A DNA stretch of 64,000 nucleotides from Bradyrhizobium sp. 139 (lineage in GTDB: Bacteria > Pseudomonadota > Alphaproteobacteria > Rhizobiales > Xanthobacteraceae), in assembly GCF_023074175.1 (NCBI RefSeq), contig NZ_JADPKS010000038.1, forward strand, positions 1 to 64,000, given 5' to 3'. Position 1 is the stretch's first letter. Every line of letters starts with the position of its first letter. The notes beneath the pieces are model-generated. The model worked only from the letters and a program-made list of their open reading frames with translations, was not told the DNA's origin and ran no database searches. Shown piece after piece: positions 63,575-64,000 of this stretch. The position numbers and the translations under genes are program-made.

Positions 63575-64000
63575 CATTGGTTAGCCCGCCTCCCCCGGGG
63601 GCAGCCTGTCATACCTGATATTTCGGTGGGTACTTCAATCGGTCGCAAGGGGCGCAGGCCAATCCCGATGAATGCGATGGCGAGCCTGTTATAATCAGCC
63701 GCGCAGGCGAGGCGTTGCAGTTAATCGCAATCTCCGCTGAATCGGGTCGGACGAAATCGCTGTGTCCGCTTTCGTTTACGCCAGAGTTCAAAGCGATTTC
63801 TTCTCAAGCAAGACTCGACCTTGGTCTGGCAAACATTCGGCGGCTAACAACGAGGCGAGGCGCTGGATTGTGATTGCATGTTCAAACGAGTGGATTGCGC
63901 GCAGTTCATTGCGAATTCGAGGCAATTGTCGCGTGGCGAATTCTTCGCGGGGCTATTCGCTCTCGGTTGTGTAAGCGGCCTCACATCACGCATCATCCAA
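63575..64000. other. Terminal stretch, nothing recognised
   Basis: GCCTCCCCCGGGGGCAGCC at 63590-63608 forms a short hairpin after the previous gene. No further gene supported up to the window end. Confidence 0.4.

Overview
The window looks like an accessory-rich stretch of an alphaproteobacterial chromosome, most probably Bradyrhizobium or a close relative. This is an inference from high GC, MASE1 and HWE sensor kinases, an OpgC-type membrane protein, a phasin-like protein, several small proteins I know mainly from Bradyrhizobium, and a very high load of IS, integrase and phage remnants. I ran no database search.

Layout. 0.25-1.6 kb: a decayed IS3-family element. 2.2-7.5 kb: a MASE1 hybrid histidine kinase convergent with a NarL-type regulator, an OpgC-like protein and a PrtN-like regulator. 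7.9-33.6 kb: a mosaic bracketed by two direct copies of the 3' part of a tRNA-Arg(CCG) gene. It holds a large serine recombinase, a coupled trio of small genes, IS21 and other IS scars, a secretion superlocus (16.3-29.5 kb), broken tyrosine integrases and a broken DNA methylase. 33.6-37.9 kb: mostly pseudogenes (TcmP, IstB, a TPR protein, erythromycin esterase, a kinase tail). 38.0-44.0 kb: candidate conflict genes: an HExxH peptidase with a small partner, a Tc-toxin scar, a Tat-signal/three-TM/SLOG operon, a dead HExxH peptidase and three tiny membrane proteins. 45.2-52.7 kb: a tight five-gene operon for unknown carbohydrate or oxidation chemistry (gluconate dehydrogenase subunit 3-like protein, GMC oxidoreductase, two large cupins, GH13). 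53.0-54.6 kb: a membrane HELGH peptidase plus partner. 55.0-60.2 kb: scars and small conserved genes. 60.5-62.9 kb: a second MASE1 kinase (HWE type) convergent with a lone receiver. 63.4 kb: a small secreted protein with a C-terminal membrane anchor.

The most interesting part is 16.3-29.5 kb. One strand carries an ECF sigma factor, an Asp-rich small protein, a 1244-residue protein made largely of 29- and 42-residue repeats, and a PrtD/HlyD-type type I exporter. The other strand carries a 66-residue peptide with a double-glycine-type leader, a second HlyD-like adaptor and a C39-peptidase ABC exporter. The reading frame of that second exporter runs into a tail homologous to the Asp-rich protein of the first operon, so the two secretion units share a cargo family. 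No outer-membrane channel gene is present. The whole looks like an undescribed composite export locus.

The five-gene GMC/cupin/GH13 operon is the second candidate for undescribed biology. The HExxH peptidase modules and the SLOG/three-TM operon resemble bacterial conflict systems, but that is inferred from domain look and neighbourhood only.
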